This document shows, piece by piece, positions 20,492 to 29,014 of a stretch of 64,000 bases of DNA (position 1 is the stretch's first letter; the number at the start of each line of letters is the position of its first letter). The stretch comes from Haloarcula regularis (GTDB lineage: Archaea > Halobacteriota > Halobacteria > Halobacteriales > Haloarculaceae). The stretch is taken from assembly GCF_029338315.1 (NCBI RefSeq), contig NZ_CP119794.1:310001-374000 (forward strand), read 5' to 3'. Made by a program: the position numbers and the translations under genes. The notes beneath the pieces were generated by a model. That model did no database searches and was not told the DNA's origin. It saw nothing but the letters and a program-made list of their open reading frames with translations.

Positions 20492-21759
20492 TGTACCTCC
20501 CGTGCGGCGTTCCGGCCCGCCGCGTAGCCTGTCGCGATCGATACCCCGCTGCCGGACTTCTCGGCCGCGTAGTCGTACCCGCCAAGCACACCGCCCGCGG
20601 CCCGGAGGTTGTCGAACTCCGGGGCACCGGACTCGTCCAGCGGTCGCAACGTGGCGTCGGTCGTCACGCCGAACGCCGCGAACGGGTGGTCGCCGAAGAC
20701 GGCTTCGTCGAACCAGTCGTAGCGGTCCGCTGGGTGGGGCACGTGACAGTCGAAGACCGGTTCGCGGACCGCCTCGCGGTCGGACTCGATGCCCTTGCCG
20801 ACCAGGCCCCCCGTCGCGAGGACGTACTGGTCGGCCGAGACGGGAATCTTCGCGCCGTTCTTCTCGAGGAAGACCCGCTCGACGCCCCCGTCGCCCTCGT
20901 ACTCGACGACGGGATTACCGGTCTCGAAACTCGCACCCGACTCGTCCAGGGCCTCGAACAGCGCGTCCTCGAGGCGCAGGCCGGGGAGCGACGGCGGGCC
21001 CGCGGGGACCTCGAAGACGTCGACGCCCATCCGCTCGGCGAGGGTCGCCCTGACCGCGTCGGCCCTGTCGTCGCCCAGCACCGCCGGGAAGCCGACCCGC
21101 TTTTCGCCTTCGAGCAGCGGGTTCACGCGCTCGGCGAGCGCGTCGCGTACGGGGCGCTTCCGGCCGCGGACGGCCACCTCGCCGTTCGTGTCAAGGAGCT
21201 TCGCGTACCGGGTCACCTTCGCGTCCGCGCGCAGGTCGCCGGGGAACTGGATGGTGACCCCCCGAACGCCGAACGGGACGCCGGCGGCGTCCATGTGGGC
21301 GGCGGCGTGGGGTGCGTCGAAGTCGGTCATCGACTCCAGACCCACCAGCAACATGTCGCGGTCGTCGCTCGCCACACCCGCGGCGGCCCCGGGGGGATAC
21401 CGCGCGGTCGGTTTCACCGTGCCGCCGTGGGTCGGGAGCAGGGCGTTGGCGTCGGTGTGGCCGCCATCGTAGGCGGTCACCGCGTCGAACAGCGACATCG
21501 CCTCACGGACCGTCTCGACGCCCACGGTCCGGTAGGGATGCTCGTCGGGCAGGTCGGCCATCGCCGCGTACGGGTCGGTCAGCGGCCCCTCGCCGTCGGG
21601 CGTGTACCCGAGCAGGTCGACCAGCCCGGAGGCGTGTCGGAGCGTGCTCTGTTTGTAGGAGACCAGGCGCACGTCCGCGCCCTCGCGGGCGGCGGTGATG
21701 GCGCTCGTGAGTCCGGCCAGGCCGCCGCCGACGACCAGTACCTCCGACTCAATCGCCAT
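20488..21759 (-). CDS. glpB: Anaerobic glycerol-3-phosphate dehydrogenase subunit B
   Basis: 423 residues. The FAD/NAD dinucleotide-binding fold is at the N-terminus ([20 protein letters not shown]), and a second FAD-contact region is near the C-terminus ([33 protein letters not shown]). It partners GlpA and GlpC. The ATG at 21759 (MAIESEVL) is chosen over an upstream in-frame start at 21870, because the extra 37 residues are low-complexity Thr/Arg/Pro that lie inside glpA. It overlaps the glpA stop by 11 bases and the glpC start by four. Confidence 0.94.
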   Translation of the reverse strand: MAIESEVLVVGGGLAGLTSAITAAREGADVRLVSYKQSTLRHASGLVDLLGYTPDGEGPLTDPYAAMADLPDEHPYRTVGVETVREAMSLFDAVTAYDGGHTDANALLPTHGGTVKPTARYPPGAAAGVASDDRDMLLVGLESMTDFDAPHAAAHMDAAGVPFGVRGVTIQFPGDLRADAKVTRYAKLLDTNGEVAVRGRKRPVRDALAERVNPLLEGEKRVGFPAVLGDDRADAVRATLAERMGVDVFEVPAGPPSLPGLRLEDALFEALDESGASFETGNPVVEYEGDGGVERVFLEKNGAKIPVSADQYVLATGGLVGKGIESDREAVREPVFDCHVPHPADRYDWFDEAVFGDHPFAAFGVTTDATLRPLDESGAPEFDNLRAAGGVLGGYDYAAEKSGSGVSIATGYAAGRNAAREVQ

Positions 21760-23476
21760 GTCGCCCCCCGTCGGCGGCGACGTCCGCGCCGCCCGACCCC
21801 CCGGTGTGGTCGACGCCGTCGTCGAACGCCGCGAAGTCGACGGGGTCGCCGTCGGCGGGGTCGTGGTCACGGTTCTGGGTCGTCGCGTGCAGCGAGTAGT
21901 TCAACGCCGCCTGGGAGAGCTGTTCGCCCCACAGCGCGTGGCGTTGGCCCTTCCAGCGCTCCTGGAGGAGCTCGTCCCACGCCTGGCGGACGACGTGCTG
22001 GTCGTACTCCCGGTGGAGCTCGTTCGCGAGTCGGTGACTGCAGATGCCGCCCTGGCAGTTGCCCATCGTCGCCCGCGTGCGGATGCGGACGGCGTTGAGG
22101 TCCGACCCCGACTGGGTGATGGCGTCCTGGACTTCAGCGCGGGTCACCCCCTCGCACTCGCAGACCGTCGGGTTCGGCCGGTCGGTCTGCAGCACCTCGT
22201 CGGCCCGCGAGCCGAGGCGCTCGACGCTGCGGCGGCCGATTGGCGAGCGCAGGCCGAACTCGTCCATGTAGTCCCGCAGGACCGAGAAGTCCTCGCTGCC
22301 CGGGAGCGGTTCGGCCGCAGTCCGGCAGGTCGCGTCGATACCGAACTTGCCACAGACGTGGTCGGATATCTGCTCGCCCATCATCCGGTAGGTGGTGAAC
22401 TTCCCGCCGACGATGCTGGTCATCCCCGGCATCCCGTCGCGGTCCTCGTGGTCCAGCAAGAAGAAGTCTCGCGTGATGTCCGTCGGGTCCGTGCTGCCGA
22501 CGTCCGGCGGTTCGTACAGCGGGCGGACGCCCCAAAACGAGCGGATGGTCCGGGCCTCTTGGAGCATCGGCACGAGTTCCGACAGCGTGTCGATCATCAT
22601 ATCGACCTCCCACTGCTCCTCGGGGTAGTCCTCGGGGTCCTCGACCTCCTCGTCGGTGGTGCCGAGGATGGCCGTCGTCTCGTGGGGGACGATGATGTCG
22701 GCGTCGCCCTTGGGCTTGCAACGGTTGATGACCGTATCGACCTGCCGGATGTTCATGATGGTCATGACGCCCTTCGACGGGCGGACGGCGATGTCGAGGT
22801 CAGCCATGTCGCCGATGCGCCCGGCCCAGGCGCCGGTGGCGTTGACGACGTAGTCGGCGCGTATCTCCTCCGTGCCGCCCTCGGTCCCGTGGACGCGCTT
22901 GCCCGGCCCCGAGGCGTGTTCGACCTCGACGCCGACGATCTCACCGTCCTCGACCAGCAGGTCGGTCACTTTCGAGTGGGTCTCGATCCGGGCACCGTGT
23001 TCCTGGGCGCTGGCGGCGTTGGCGACGACGAGCCGGAAGGGGTCGACTGCCCCGTCGGGCACCGAGATGGCTTTGTCCACGTCCTTCGCCAGGTGTGGTT
23101 CCATCGCCCGGGCCTCCTCGCCCGAGACGACTTCGGCCGGGATGCCACAGTCCGCACAGCCCTGCAACTTCGCCTCGAAGTACGCCTCGGAGTCCTCTGG
23201 TCGCTTGACGAACAGCCCGCCGGTCATCTCCACGCAGTGACTGGCGATGTCGCGCAGAACGCGGTTCTCCTCGATGCACTCGGTCGCGCTGGCCTGGTCC
23301 GAGACGGCGTATCGGCCCCCGCTGTGGAGCAGCCCGTGCATCCGCCCGGTCGTCCCGTGCGTGAGGTTCCCCTGTTCGAGGAGCGTCACGTCGAGCCCCC
23401 GCATCGCGAGGTCCCTGGCGATCCCCGCACCGGTCGAACCGCCACCGAGGACGGCGATGTGTGGTGTCGATGCCAT
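21749..23476 (-). CDS. glpA: Anaerobic glycerol-3-phosphate dehydrogenase subunit A
   Basis: 575-residue catalytic flavoprotein oxidising sn-glycerol-3-phosphate to dihydroxyacetone phosphate. The FAD fold is at the N-terminus ([20 protein letters not shown]); substrate-site blocks are [15 protein letters not shown] and [17 protein letters not shown]-like [2Fe-2S] domain follows the oxidase core, with ligands in [12 protein letters not shown] and [12 protein letters not shown]. First gene of the operon; a TATA-like AAAATAAAG sits about 35 bases upstream (23507-23515). No glycerol kinase gene lies beside it here, so glycerol uptake must be encoded elsewhere. Confidence 0.96.
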   Translation of the reverse strand: MASTPHIAVLGGGSTGAGIARDLAMRGLDVTLLEQGNLTHGTTGRMHGLLHSGGRYAVSDQASATECIEENRVLRDIASHCVEMTGGLFVKRPEDSEAYFEAKLQGCADCGIPAEVVSGEEARAMEPHLAKDVDKAISVPDGAVDPFRLVVANAASAQEHGARIETHSKVTDLLVEDGEIVGVEVEHASGPGKRVHGTEGGTEEIRADYVVNATGAWAGRIGDMADLDIAVRPSKGVMTIMNIRQVDTVINRCKPKGDADIIVPHETTAILGTTDEEVEDPEDYPEEQWEVDMMIDTLSELVPMLQEARTIRSFWGVRPLYEPPDVGSTDPTDITRDFFLLDHEDRDGMPGMTSIVGGKFTTYRMMGEQISDHVCGKFGIDATCRTAAEPLPGSEDFSVLRDYMDEFGLRSPIGRRSVERLGSRADEVLQTDRPNPTVCECEGVTRAEVQDAITQSGSDLNAVRIRTRATMGNCQGGICSHRLANELHREYDQHVVRQAWDELLQERWKGQRHALWGEQLSQAALNYSLHATTQNRDHDPADGDPVDFAAFDDGVDHTGGSGGADVAADGGRHGD

Positions 23477-23885
23477 CTACCTTACCGCGACTTTGGATGC
23501 CACGCACTTTATTTTACCGTTGAACCGGATGGCGTCAGTAAATTTCCGTGCGGAACCGTGAACGAACCGTGACGTGGACGGACGGTAGCCGGTCCGGTTC
23601 GTTATTCCCGGTCGCGGTCCCCGAGTGACGAAGCCGGCGACGCGTGGCGACCTCCCGGCTTCGCCGGTTCGGGCCGTTGTGCACTGCTTCGTCTCCCGAA
23701 CGTGCCGTCTTGCGGGGTCGACATCGTCAGGTTTCGGCCCGTCGTGAACCCGACGCCGGGCCGGATCTTCCGGGCGTCTCGAACGAGCCGACGCCCCGGC
23801 TCGCAGTAATCTTTATACCCGTCACTGTAATGTTTACCGTCACGGTCCGGGCCTCGGTAACTATCCGGACCACCGCTCCCGAACG
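23477..23885. other. 409-bp divergent intergenic region, glpA / Orc1-like gene
   Basis: No convincing gene. It holds the glpA TATA box (23507-23515), a tandem repeat of GAACCGTGA near 23552-23571, and a TTTATACC box at 23812-23819 toward the Orc1-like gene. A 9-bp inverted repeat, CGAAGCCGG (23629-23637) with CCGGCTTCG (23655-23663), has a 17-base loop. I looked for origin recognition boxes because of the Orc1-like neighbour and saw none. Confidence 0.5.
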
Positions 23886-25061
23886 ATGGACCTCGAATCC
23901 CGCATCCAACGGCGACAGCGGCGTGAGGGCGCTCAGGGACTCGTCCGCGACTACGAGTCGCTGTCGCCGGTGTTCCACGCCGAGGAGCCGACGGACCGGG
24001 GCCCGGTCTTCGAGCGGTTGCTCGACCACCTCGATCCGGTCTTCGAGGGCACCCTTCCGCCGAACGCGTACGTCCACGGGCCGATGGGGACGGGCAAGTC
24101 GGCCGTCGTCACGGCCTTGTTCGCGAAGCTCGACGCCCTGCCCACGGACGGGCGGTCGGTAATCCACACGAGCACGCGGGCCGAACCCGCGACGTCGCCC
24201 GCCTTCGTCTACGTCGACACCCGGGCGACCGGGAGCGAGTTCGCCTTCTATCACGCCATCCTCGACAGCCTCACCGAGGAGGCCGTACCCGAACACGGCA
24301 TCGGGACCGAGACGCTCAGATCACGTCTGGGGGAGCTGCTGGACGGGCGCCCCACCGGCGCCGTCGTCGCCGTCGACCACGTCGACGACCCGGACGGTAC
24401 CGACCCGACGGCGCTCGTCGACCTGTTTGCCGGCCTCCCGAGCAACACGAGCTGGCTCGCCGTCGGCCAGTCCCCGCCCGCGGCGGCCCGGCTGACCGAC
24501 TACACTGCCCGCGAACTCGGTATCGAGCCGTACCGACAGCAGACGTTGGTCGACATCGTGATGACACGGGCGTCGGACGGCCTGACACAGCAGGCGCTCG
24601 AGCACACGGTCGCCCGGCGCATCGCGAGGTGGGCCGACGGGAACGCCCACCACGCGCTTGCGGTCCTCCTCGTCGCGGCGGCCACCGCCGAGTCGGCCGG
24701 CCGGGACCGTATCTCCGGCGGCGACGTGGAGGCGGCCATCGACGAGATGCCGTCGCCCTGCGTCGAACTGGGACGCGTCCTCGCGCTCCCGGCGAACCGC
24801 CAGACAGTGCTCAGAGAACTCATCGACCTCGACGACGACGAGACGGCGTCGGTCACGCGGACGACGGCGGCCATCAGCGATCGCGACGTCGTCGACCTCT
24901 CGCCGGGAACGGTCAAGCGCTTCCTCTACGAGATGGCCGAGGCGGGCATCGTCGACCGCGTCAAGGCCGACGGTTGGACCGGGCAGGGTCGCCCACCAAG
25001 TCGCGTCGAACCGCGGTTTCCGCCGACGGCCTTTTGCCGCCTCTACGACCTCGGGGGCTGA
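23886..25061 (+). CDS. Orc1/Cdc6-like AAA+ ATPase
   Basis: 391 residues with the layout of haloarchaeal Orc1/Cdc6 replication initiators: AAA+ module about 45-250 and C-terminal winged helix about 300-390 (TVLRELIDLDDDETASVTRT through FLYEMAEAGIVDRVKADGW). Walker A is canonical (HGPMGTGKSAVVTALF). The presumed Walker B is AVVAVDHVDDPDG, with Asp-His where a canonical protein has Asp-Glu. There is no nearby AT-rich origin or ORB repeat cluster. It is therefore likely a paralogue with a regulatory or element-linked role instead of the chromosomal initiator; that is inference. Confidence 0.8.
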   Translation: MDLESRIQRRQRREGAQGLVRDYESLSPVFHAEEPTDRGPVFERLLDHLDPVFEGTLPPNAYVHGPMGTGKSAVVTALFAKLDALPTDGRSVIHTSTRAEPATSPAFVYVDTRATGSEFAFYHAILDSLTEEAVPEHGIGTETLRSRLGELLDGRPTGAVVAVDHVDDPDGTDPTALVDLFAGLPSNTSWLAVGQSPPAAARLTDYTARELGIEPYRQQTLVDIVMTRASDGLTQQALEHTVARRIARWADGNAHHALAVLLVAAATAESAGRDRISGGDVEAAIDEMPSPCVELGRVLALPANRQTVLRELIDLDDDETASVTRTTAAISDRDVVDLSPGTVKRFLYEMAEAGIVDRVKADGWTGQGRPPSRVEPRFPPTAFCRLYDLGG

Positions 25062-25070
25062 GCGCCCGGT

Positions 25071-26042
25071 TTACCGCAGCATGTCGCGGTCGCCGGTCCC
25101 GCGGGTCAGCGCCGAGGCGAGTGCGCCCCGGACCACGACATCGTCACCCATCGACGTCAGCTGGATGTCGGGGATGTTCGCCATGACCATGTCGTCGAGC
25201 CGGTTGCGAATCGGTTCGAGCACCTTGTCGGGGTTGTTGAGGGCGACGGCACCGCCGACGTAGATGACCAGCGGCGCGTAGGAGTGGACCATGTTCGCGA
25301 TGCCGATGGTGTTCCAGTGACAGATCTGGTCGAGGACGTGGGAGGCGAAGTCGTCTTCGCCCGCATACTCGAAGATATCAGCAGCCGAGAACTCCTCTGT
25401 CTCGATGGGCAGGGCCGTCTCGACGGGATCCTCGCGGTGGAGTGCGATGGCGTATTTCGGGATGTTGTCCCCCGAGCAGTACGCCTCCCAGTGACCGTCG
25501 TGGCCACACCCGCAGGTCATGAACCCGTGGGGGTCGATGGTCATGTGGCCGACTTCGCCGGCGTTGCCGTCCCACCCGCTGAGGATGTTCCCGTCGACGG
25601 CGACGCCGGCGCCGATGCCCGAGGAGATGGTGAGATACACCATGTCGTCGGGGTTGCGGTCGGAGTAGAAGCGCTCGCCGATGGCCCCGGCGTTGGCGTC
25701 GTTGTGCAGGAAGACCTGCTCGCTCCCGACGAGCTTGGAGACGGGGCCCGTCAGGGGGATTCGGTCGATGGTGTCGGGGAGGTTTGCGGGGTTCTCGATG
25801 ATGCCCTCCGCGAGGTCCAGCGGTCCGATGGCGGCGATGCCGGCCGCGGTGACGTCGCTCGGCCCGATTCCTGCGGCATCCGTTGCCTGCCTGAGCGCGT
25901 CGAGGACCGCCTCCGTGACGGCGATTCCGGTGGGGCCACGGGGCGTGTTCGTCTTGTGTGACCCCAGAATCGTCCCGGACTCGTCGCCGATGACGGCGCG
26001 GATATGTGTCGCACCGAGGTCGACGCCTGCGTATGCGGCCAT
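25071..26042 (-). CDS. ROK-family sugar kinase (glucokinase-like)
   Basis: 323 residues. ATP/sugar-binding blocks are AAYAGVDLGATHIRAVIGD (N-terminal), VFLHNDANAGAIGE, and LTISSGIGAGVAVDGNIL. The ROK zinc motif reads GCGHDGHWEAYCSG, with His in the place of the third Cys. Likely phosphorylates glucose or a related hexose or amino-sugar in the cytoplasm. It sits next to pyruvate kinase and KDG kinase on the same strand. The 45-base gap to pyruvate kinase has AT-rich sequence that could be its own promoter. Confidence 0.9.
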   Translation of the reverse strand: MAAYAGVDLGATHIRAVIGDESGTILGSHKTNTPRGPTGIAVTEAVLDALRQATDAAGIGPSDVTAAGIAAIGPLDLAEGIIENPANLPDTIDRIPLTGPVSKLVGSEQVFLHNDANAGAIGERFYSDRNPDDMVYLTISSGIGAGVAVDGNILSGWDGNAGEVGHMTIDPHGFMTCGCGHDGHWEAYCSGDNIPKYAIALHREDPVETALPIETEEFSAADIFEYAGEDDFASHVLDQICHWNTIGIANMVHSYAPLVIYVGGAVALNNPDKVLEPIRNRLDDMVMANIPDIQLTSMGDDVVVRGALASALTRGTGDRDMLR

Positions 26043-26087
26043 GTTGGTTGTGTGGTCGCCCCAGCAGTACTTAATTGCACATATTCG

Positions 26088-27854
26088 TTACCGGGGCCGG
26101 TCGCCGGTCCGGCCGCGGTCGGTCGCTTCCCGGTAGACGACGCCCCGCTCGGCGTCGAGCGTGACCGTCGTGCCGTCGGTCACGGAGTCCGGGAGGGTCG
26201 TCTCCGAGACCATCGGCACGCCCAGCTCGCGGGCCACAATGGCGGCGTAACTCGTCATGCCGTCGTGTTCGTCGATGATACCGCCGATGCGACTCGTCTC
26301 GCCGACCAGCTCGGCGTCGAAGTGCTCCGGGACGACGAGGATGGCACCGGTCGGCATCGCTTCGATGTCGCCCGAGGGGTCGATGCGGTGGATCGGCCCC
26401 GTCGAGATGCCCTCGACGACCGACCGGCCGCGGGCGGCCGTCTCTGCGGCGACGTGGACCTTGAGCATGTTCGCGGTGTTCATCCCCTCGAGCTCGGTCA
26501 TCATCCCGGAGATGACGACCACGGTGTCGCCGCCCGAGGCCGCCTCGGTGTCCAGTGCTGCCTGGACCGCGCTCTGGATGACCGCGTCCGCACCCTCGCT
26601 CGTGTACTCGGTCGTGACCGGGGAGATGCCCCACGAGAGCGCGAGTTTCCGCTTGACCTGCGTGCTCGGCGTGGAGGCGACGATCGGGATCGACGGGCGG
26701 AACTTCGAGGCCTTCAGCGCCGTGTACCCGGACTCGGAGGCGGCCACGAGTGCCGAGGCGTCGACGTCGCGTGCGAGGTACCGGCCCGACCGTGCCAGCG
26801 CGTCGGTCCGGGTATCGCCCGCGGCCGGCACCCACTGCTCGCGGGCCTCGTCGTACTCCTCGCTCTCCTCGACGTCACGGACGATACGGTCCATCGTCGA
26901 GACGACGCGGGCCGGGTGGTCGCCGATGGCCGTCTCGCCCGAGAGCATCACCGCGTCGGTGCCGTCGAGGACGGCGTTGGCGACGTCCGAGGCCTCCGCG
27001 CGGGTTGGCCGCCGGGAGTGGACCATCGAGTCGAGCATCTCCGTGGCCGTGATGACAGGCACGCCGGCCTGGCGGCACTTCCGGATGATGCGCTTCTGGA
27101 TGATGGGGACGTCCTCGAGCGGGCACTCCACGCCGAGGTCCCCCCGGGCGACCATCACGCCGTAGGCCGCCTCGATGATGGACGCTAAGTTCTCGACGGC
27201 GCCCGACCGCTCTATCTTGGCGATGACCGGGATGTCGACGCCGCGCTCCTCGATCGCTTGGTTGATCTCGTAGATGGCTTCGCCGTCGCGGACGAACGAC
27301 GCCGCCACGAAGTCCGGTTCCTTCTCGGCGGCGACGTCCAGCTCCTGCTCGTCGTTCTCGGTGATGGTCGGCAGGCCGAGTTCGACACCGGGGACGTTGA
27401 CGCCCTTGCGCGATTCGAGCTCGCCGCCGTTCTCGACGGTGGCATAGACCACCCCGTCTTCGACCCGGTCGACGGTCGTCTCGATTCGGCCGTCGTCCAG
27501 CAGTACGCGGTCACCTGGGCCGGCCGCCGCGATGGACTTCGAGAGGCCGACCTCCTCCGGCGTCGCGTCGTCCCCGACGACGAACCGGACCGTCGACCCC
27601 TCCTCGAGCTGTATCGGCGCTTCGAGGGGCGCGGTCCTGACCTCCGGCCCGGGCATGTCCAGCATCGCCGCGACGGGCTGGTCGACGATCTCGTCGACCT
27701 CCCGGATGCGGTCGATCATCTCCCGGCGGTGCTCCGGCGACCCGTGGCTCGCGTTGAGCCGTGCCACCGACATCCCCGCCCGGGCGAGTTCCGCGATCTC
27801 CTCGACCGACTCGGAGGCCGGGCCCAGCGTACAGACGATCTTCGCGTTACGCAT
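26088..27854 (-). CDS. pyk: Pyruvate kinase with C-terminal phosphohistidine-like swivel domain
   Basis: 588 residues: catalytic TIM barrel plus lid about 1-345, regulatory domain about 350-475, and an extra PEP-utilising mobile-type domain about 490-588. Catalytic lysine lies in PVIAKIERSGAVEN; metal-site blocks are VMVARGDLGVE and VITATEMLDSMVHSRRPTRA. The substrate loop reads LDMPGPEVRT, not the usual DTKGPEIRT. The C-terminal domain has GMTSYAAIVARELGVPMV, with Tyr where phosphotransfer enzymes have the active His, so that domain is probably structural or regulatory. Converts PEP and ADP to pyruvate and ATP at the end of glycolysis/Entner-Doudoroff. Confidence 0.96.
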   Translation of the reverse strand: MRNAKIVCTLGPASESVEEIAELARAGMSVARLNASHGSPEHRREMIDRIREVDEIVDQPVAAMLDMPGPEVRTAPLEAPIQLEEGSTVRFVVGDDATPEEVGLSKSIAAAGPGDRVLLDDGRIETTVDRVEDGVVYATVENGGELESRKGVNVPGVELGLPTITENDEQELDVAAEKEPDFVAASFVRDGEAIYEINQAIEERGVDIPVIAKIERSGAVENLASIIEAAYGVMVARGDLGVECPLEDVPIIQKRIIRKCRQAGVPVITATEMLDSMVHSRRPTRAEASDVANAVLDGTDAVMLSGETAIGDHPARVVSTMDRIVRDVEESEEYDEAREQWVPAAGDTRTDALARSGRYLARDVDASALVAASESGYTALKASKFRPSIPIVASTPSTQVKRKLALSWGISPVTTEYTSEGADAVIQSAVQAALDTEAASGGDTVVVISGMMTELEGMNTANMLKVHVAAETAARGRSVVEGISTGPIHRIDPSGDIEAMPTGAILVVPEHFDAELVGETSRIGGIIDEHDGMTSYAAIVARELGVPMVSETTLPDSVTDGTTVTLDAERGVVYREATDRGRTGDRPR

Positions 27855-27889
27855 CTACGGGTCCCTCCGTGCGCCCTGGTAGCGAAACG

Positions 27890-27911
27890 GGAGTAGACTG
27901 AGTCATACTCC
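27890..27911. promoter_or_regulatory. Dyad operator candidate upstream of pyk
   Basis: GGAGTA (27890-27895) and TACTCC (27906-27911) are exact inverted arms around a ten-base spacer that itself holds GACTGAGTC. It lies 36-57 bases upstream of the pyk ATG, just downstream of a TATA-like TTCTTATCC (about 27920-27928). It therefore probably overlaps the transcription start, where a repressor would act. The half-site order is opposite to the TACT-N8-AGTA TrmB motif. Confidence 0.45.
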
Positions 27912-27986
27912 AGCGTACCGTGGCAGGGGATAAGAAACTTGTCTGACGGCGCTGTGCCGACGCCCTTAGGCGATTGTGGCGTCTCG

Positions 27987-28946
27987 CTACCGGGAGATCT
28001 CGGCCCTGTCGCCCTCCATCACCCGTTCGACCTCGTCGGGCGAGAGCACGGCGATGTCGCCGGGGACCGACCGCTTGAGCGCTGCCGTCGCCGCCCCCCA
28101 CCGGAGCGCCTCGGGAATCGGTTCGCCCGTGACGTACTGGGAGAGGAACCCGCCGACGAAGGAGTCGCCCGAGCCGACCGGGTGCGCGTCGGTCGCCTCG
28201 TAGGCCGGCTGGTCGAACTGCTCGTCCGCGGTGGCTGCGACGGCGCCCTTCGCGCCCTGCGTGACCACGGTGACGTCGAATCCGTAGTCGTCGGTGAGCG
28301 ACGACGCTATCTCGACGGCCGACCCCGTGCGGTCAAAGAGGTTCTCGGCGTCGCGCTTCGCGGTGAGCAACACGTCGACGTGCGGGAACAGATCGGTCAG
28401 GACCGACCCGGCCTCCTCGGGCGGCCAGACCTTCGACCGGTAGTTGACGTCGAGGCTCGTCGTCGCGCCCGCCTCGTCGGCCGTCGCCAGCAGGTCCGCC
28501 GCCGTCTCCTCGAGCGTCTCCGAGAGCCCCGGTGTGATGCCCGACGTGTGGAACGCCGTCGTCTCTTCCAGCAGCTCGGTCGGCAGCTCGGCCGTCTCGG
28601 CCGTCGTCACGCTCGCGCCCGCGCGGTCGTAGATGACGTTGTTCCCACGCGGGACCTCGCCCTGCTCCAGGTAGTAGGTCCCGACGCGTGCGTTCGCCGT
28701 ATCGTCCCAGACGATGTCGGTGTCGACGCCGTGGCCGCGGATCTCGTTGACGACCTTCCGGCCGGGCGGGGAGTCGGGGAGTTTCGAGACCCACGTGCTC
28801 TCGAGGCCGAGTCGCTGGGCCGCCACCGCGACGTTGGACTCGGTGCCAGCGACGTGGACGTCGTACTGGTCTGCGGTCTCGACTCGCTCCTGGGTTGGCG
28901 GAGAGAGTCGGAGCATCGTTTCGCCGAACGTGACCAGATCAACCAT
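27987..28946 (-). CDS. kdgK: 2-keto-3-deoxygluconate kinase (PfkB family)
   Basis: 319-residue ribokinase-fold sugar kinase. PfkB signatures are present: substrate-side GTESNVAVAAQRLGL near the N-terminus, and ATP-side HPVGSGDSFVGGFLSQY with the catalytic Asp near the C-terminus. The FGETMLRLSPPTQ opening is typical of KDG kinases of the semiphosphorylative Entner-Doudoroff pathway used by haloarchaea. The ATG at 28946 is chosen because a TATAAATC box lies about 25 bases upstream (28971-28978), fitting a leaderless message. The frame stays open much further upstream, but that part is antisense-like and belongs to no family. Confidence 0.9.
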   Translation of the reverse strand: MVDLVTFGETMLRLSPPTQERVETADQYDVHVAGTESNVAVAAQRLGLESTWVSKLPDSPPGRKVVNEIRGHGVDTDIVWDDTANARVGTYYLEQGEVPRGNNVIYDRAGASVTTAETAELPTELLEETTAFHTSGITPGLSETLEETAADLLATADEAGATTSLDVNYRSKVWPPEEAGSVLTDLFPHVDVLLTAKRDAENLFDRTGSAVEIASSLTDDYGFDVTVVTQGAKGAVAATADEQFDQPAYEATDAHPVGSGDSFVGGFLSQYVTGEPIPEALRWGAATAALKRSVPGDIAVLSPDEVERVMEGDRAEISR

Positions 28947-28970
28947 ACGCCTCCGTGGTGGCGGGGTCGG

Positions 28971-28978
28971 TATAAATC
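28971..28978 (-). promoter_or_regulatory. TATA box of KDG kinase gene
   Basis: TATAAATC as written on the plus strand (GATTTATA on the transcribed sense). It is 25 bases upstream of the kinase ATG, so the transcript should start at the start codon. Confidence 0.55.
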
Positions 28979-29014
28979 CCTGAGAATTCGTCGGCGAACC
29001 TCCGCCGCGGTGTC

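Noticed and set aside
23477-23885. Replication origin beside the Orc1/Cdc6-like gene
   Set aside because: No ORB-like repeats or extended AT-rich unwinding element visible.
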